Part shown: piece after piece, positions 62,418-64,000 of the stretch
Layout: each line of letters begins with the position of its first letter
How positions within the stretch are numbered: position 1 is the stretch's first letter
NCBI RefSeq assembly: GCF_040499845.1
Contig: NZ_CP159342.1
Span: forward strand, 2,170,001-2,234,000
Direction of reading: 5' to 3'
Source: Micromonospora sp. CCTCC AA 2012012
Lineage (GTDB): Bacteria; Actinomycetota; Actinomycetes; Mycobacteriales; Micromonosporaceae
DNA: 64,000 nt
The notes under the pieces: model-generated
Told to the model about the DNA's origin: nothing
What the model saw: the letters and a program-made list of their open reading frames with translations, nothing else
Database searches by the model: none
Position numbers and translations under genes: made by a program

Positions 62418-63017
62418 TCACACCACCGCACCGCCGGTACCCGCGATCCCCGTGACGATCGCCGTCACCTGCTCCTGCACCGTGGTCCGTTCGCCGACCA
62501 GCACTCGTACGGTCGGCTCACCGACGTGCGGTGGCTCGAGGGCGGCAAGCTGGCTCGCCAGCAACGAGGTGGGCATGAAATGCCCGGTCCGGTTCGCGAC
62601 CCGGTGCACCAGCACAGCCCACGGCACGTCCAGGAACGCGAACACCACCTCGGGGCGCCCGGCCGAGAGCCGGTCCCGGTAGACCCGCCGCAGTGCCGAG
62701 CAGGCCACCACACCGCCCTGACCGGTCGCCCGCCACTGGTCGATCAGCGTGCCGATCGCGTCCAGCCACGGCCACCGGTCGGTGTCGGTGAGTGGCTGGC
62801 CGGCCGACATCTTCGCCACGTTCCGCGGCGGGTGGAAGGCGTCACCGTCGGCGAACGGCAGGCCGAGCGTCCCCGCGAGCGCCGCCCCGACGACAGACTT
62901 GCCGCTGCCGGATACCCCGGCCAGGATCACGACCCGGGACCTGGCGAGGACCGGGTCGGATCCGGCCGGGTCCACACCGGCGGCCGCAGCGGGTCGCAGA
63001 CTCGACGGGCCGCTCAT
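62418..63017 (-). CDS. gntK: Gluconokinase
   Basis: A 199-residue small P-loop kinase. The first 26 residues are an extra Pro/Ala-rich stretch; then ILAGVSGSGKSVVGAALAG (P-loop), LPFADGDAFHPPRNVAKM, GQPLTDTDRWPWLDAI and VVACSALRRVYRDRL, and later RTGHFMPTSLLASQLAALEPP. These are the hallmarks of GntK-type gluconokinases, which phosphorylate D-gluconate to 6-phosphogluconate in the cytosol. ATG 63017 with GGAGAG upstream; it overlaps the stop of the isomerase gene (TGATG), so the operon is tightly coupled. Confidence 0.92.
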   Translation of the reverse strand: MSGPSSLRPAAAAGVDPAGSDPVLARSRVVILAGVSGSGKSVVGAALAGTLGLPFADGDAFHPPRNVAKMSAGQPLTDTDRWPWLDAIGTLIDQWRATGQGGVVACSALRRVYRDRLSAGRPEVVFAFLDVPWAVLVHRVANRTGHFMPTSLLASQLAALEPPHVGEPTVRVLVGERTTVQEQVTAIVTGIAGTGGAVV

Positions 63018-63877
63018 CACTCTCCGCGCCCGGTGCTCCGCCGATCCAGTTCCCGCAGGTACGACAGGTTGTCCCGGGTCCGCTCGGCGAGCGGCGTCAC
63101 GGTGGAGAAGTCCTCCACCGTGATCCACCCGTCGTACCCGAACCGGCGCAGCGCGACCAGGTACGCCTCGATGTCGCCCTGCCCCTCGCGCAGCGGCACC
63201 CACTCGGCCGACCAGCGCGGGCCGCCGTCCGGCCGGGAGCCCGTCACCATCCAGGCGACGTTCTTGACGTGCACGTGAGCGAGGTACGGGCCGAGCAGTT
63301 GGAAGGCTGCCAGCGGATCCTCGAAGCCCTCGATCATGAGGTTGCCGATGTCGTGGATCACGCCGACGTGCTGCGGGTCGAGCCCGTCGAGCAGCCGTAC
63401 CGCCGCCGAGGCGGACGCGGCGATCGTCCCGTGGTGCAGCTCGACCAGCGCGGTCACCCCGTGCTCGGCGGCCCGGTCGGCGACCCGGGCCAGGTCCCGA
63501 CGGGTGGCGTCGAACAGTTCCCGGTAGTCGCCGCCGGTCAGGGCCGGCATGGTGACCCGCACCCGTTCGGCGCCGAGCGTGGCCGTCGCGGCGAGCATGC
63601 GTTCGACGTTGGCGTGATCCGACGCCGGCACGTAGCCGCCGAGCCCGGACATCGCCAGGCCGGCGGCGCGGGTGATCTCCGCGATCCGGAGCAGCTCGTA
63701 CTCCAGGCCGGTGAGGGGGAAGGTGGCCCGGTTGCCGGCCCAGAACCCGGGCGGCTCGGCCGGCTTCTGGTCGGTGATCCGCCATTCGACACCGTCCCAG
63801 CCCTGCGCCGCGAGCTGAGCGACCGTCTCCTCCGGCGTCCAGTCGGGGGTGGAGGCGGTGAAGACCGAATACCTCAT
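63017..63877 (-). CDS. Sugar phosphate isomerase/epimerase (TIM barrel)
   Basis: A 286-residue AP-endonuclease-2-like TIM barrel. Elements: QGWDGVEWRITD near residue 26, MSGLGGYVPASDHANVERM, VELHHGTIAASASA (metal ligand Glu), GVIHDIGNLMIEGFED, LAHVHVKNVAW and TVEDFSTVTPLAER. These give the metal-binding Glu, Asp/His and His residues of xylose-isomerase-like sugar epimerases. The ATG overlaps the stop of the upstream gene (ATGA). With gluconokinase downstream, it probably serves uptake and conversion of a sugar acid. Confidence 0.88.
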   Translation of the reverse strand: MRYSVFTASTPDWTPEETVAQLAAQGWDGVEWRITDQKPAEPPGFWAGNRATFPLTGLEYELLRIAEITRAAGLAMSGLGGYVPASDHANVERMLAATATLGAERVRVTMPALTGGDYRELFDATRRDLARVADRAAEHGVTALVELHHGTIAASASAAVRLLDGLDPQHVGVIHDIGNLMIEGFEDPLAAFQLLGPYLAHVHVKNVAWMVTGSRPDGGPRWSAEWVPLREGQGDIEAYLVALRRFGYDGWITVEDFSTVTPLAERTRDNLSYLRELDRRSTGRGE

Positions 63878-64000
63878 CGGGTGGCCCGCGCCGGGACGAG
63901 GGCCGCCGCGGTGGCCGTCTTCTCCAACTCGACGAGGACGTCGTCGAACTCACCGTCGAGCACGGCCCGGATCCGCACCGGGCGGTGCAGGTGGGCCGAG
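63874..64000 (-). CDS. C-terminal end of an upstream operon gene (partial)
   Basis: The last 41 codons of a gene entering from beyond the window: HRPVRIRAVLDGEFDDVLV, then ELEKTATAAALVPARATR and TGA. Helical and acidic/basic mixed; the family cannot be told from this piece. The stop overlaps the isomerase start (ATGA), so it belongs to the same sugar operon. Confidence 0.7.
   Translation of the reverse strand, partial: SAHLHRPVRIRAVLDGEFDDVLVELEKTATAAALVPARATR

Overview
The window reads as chromosomal DNA of a high-GC Gram-positive actinomycete, most likely a Micromonospora or close relative. This is inferred from the strong G/C bias at third codon positions, frequent GTG starts, SigE-type ECF sigma factor, F420-type luciferase-like oxidoreductases, a homologue of the mycothiol-dependent nitroreductase Rv2466c, a class F sortase and many Sec/Tat-exported proteins. 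No rRNA, tRNA or CRISPR array was seen.

Layout. 0.1-5.3 kb: two secreted repeat/FN3 proteins, then an ECF sigma factor translationally coupled to a membrane-anchored propeller protein. 5.4-12.3 kb: a TetR-controlled MFS/hydrolase pair, an F420 oxidoreductase/Zn-dehydrogenase operon and a membrane metallophosphoesterase. 12.4-15.5 kb: a secreted sialidase-like protein coupled to a lipoprotein. 15.5-23.6 kb: TetR with a divergent CPBP-protease pair, an SGNH esterase, a class A beta-lactamase, a second CPBP protease and a beta-lactamase-like protein coupled to a LysR regulator. 23.7-33 kb: redox and hydrolase genes paired with HxlR, TetR, AraC and unusual LysR regulators.

33-40 kb is the accessory part. 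It holds a secreted protein, a LysR gene, abutting frameshifted remnants of IS3 and IS110 transposases, then an AT-richer island with two near-identical secreted proteins duplicated together with their promoter/leader and terminator, a third small secreted protein, gene scraps and an isolated strong terminator. 40-51.6 kb: DUF4383 protein, CHRD protein with sortase, Ser/Thr kinase, methyltransferase, TPR membrane protein, a possible Tn3-type scrap, a secreted two-domain protein and a TMEM175-like channel. 51.7-64 kb: SRPBCC/dehydrogenase pair, SDR, a three-gene operon of a Cys-rich soluble protein with split YeeE/YedE sulfur transporters, a decayed hydrolase, a Tat-exported serine hydrolase, a MarR/nitroreductase-like divergent pair and a sugar isomerase/gluconokinase operon running off the window end.

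The recurring pattern is small stress or detoxification modules: one or two redox, hydrolase or efflux genes beside their own regulator, with the palindromic operator often visible between them. The best candidates for undescribed biology are the duplicated secreted proteins at 36.8-38.6 kb and the Cys-rich protein coupled to the YeeE/YedE pair at 56.8-58.5 kb.
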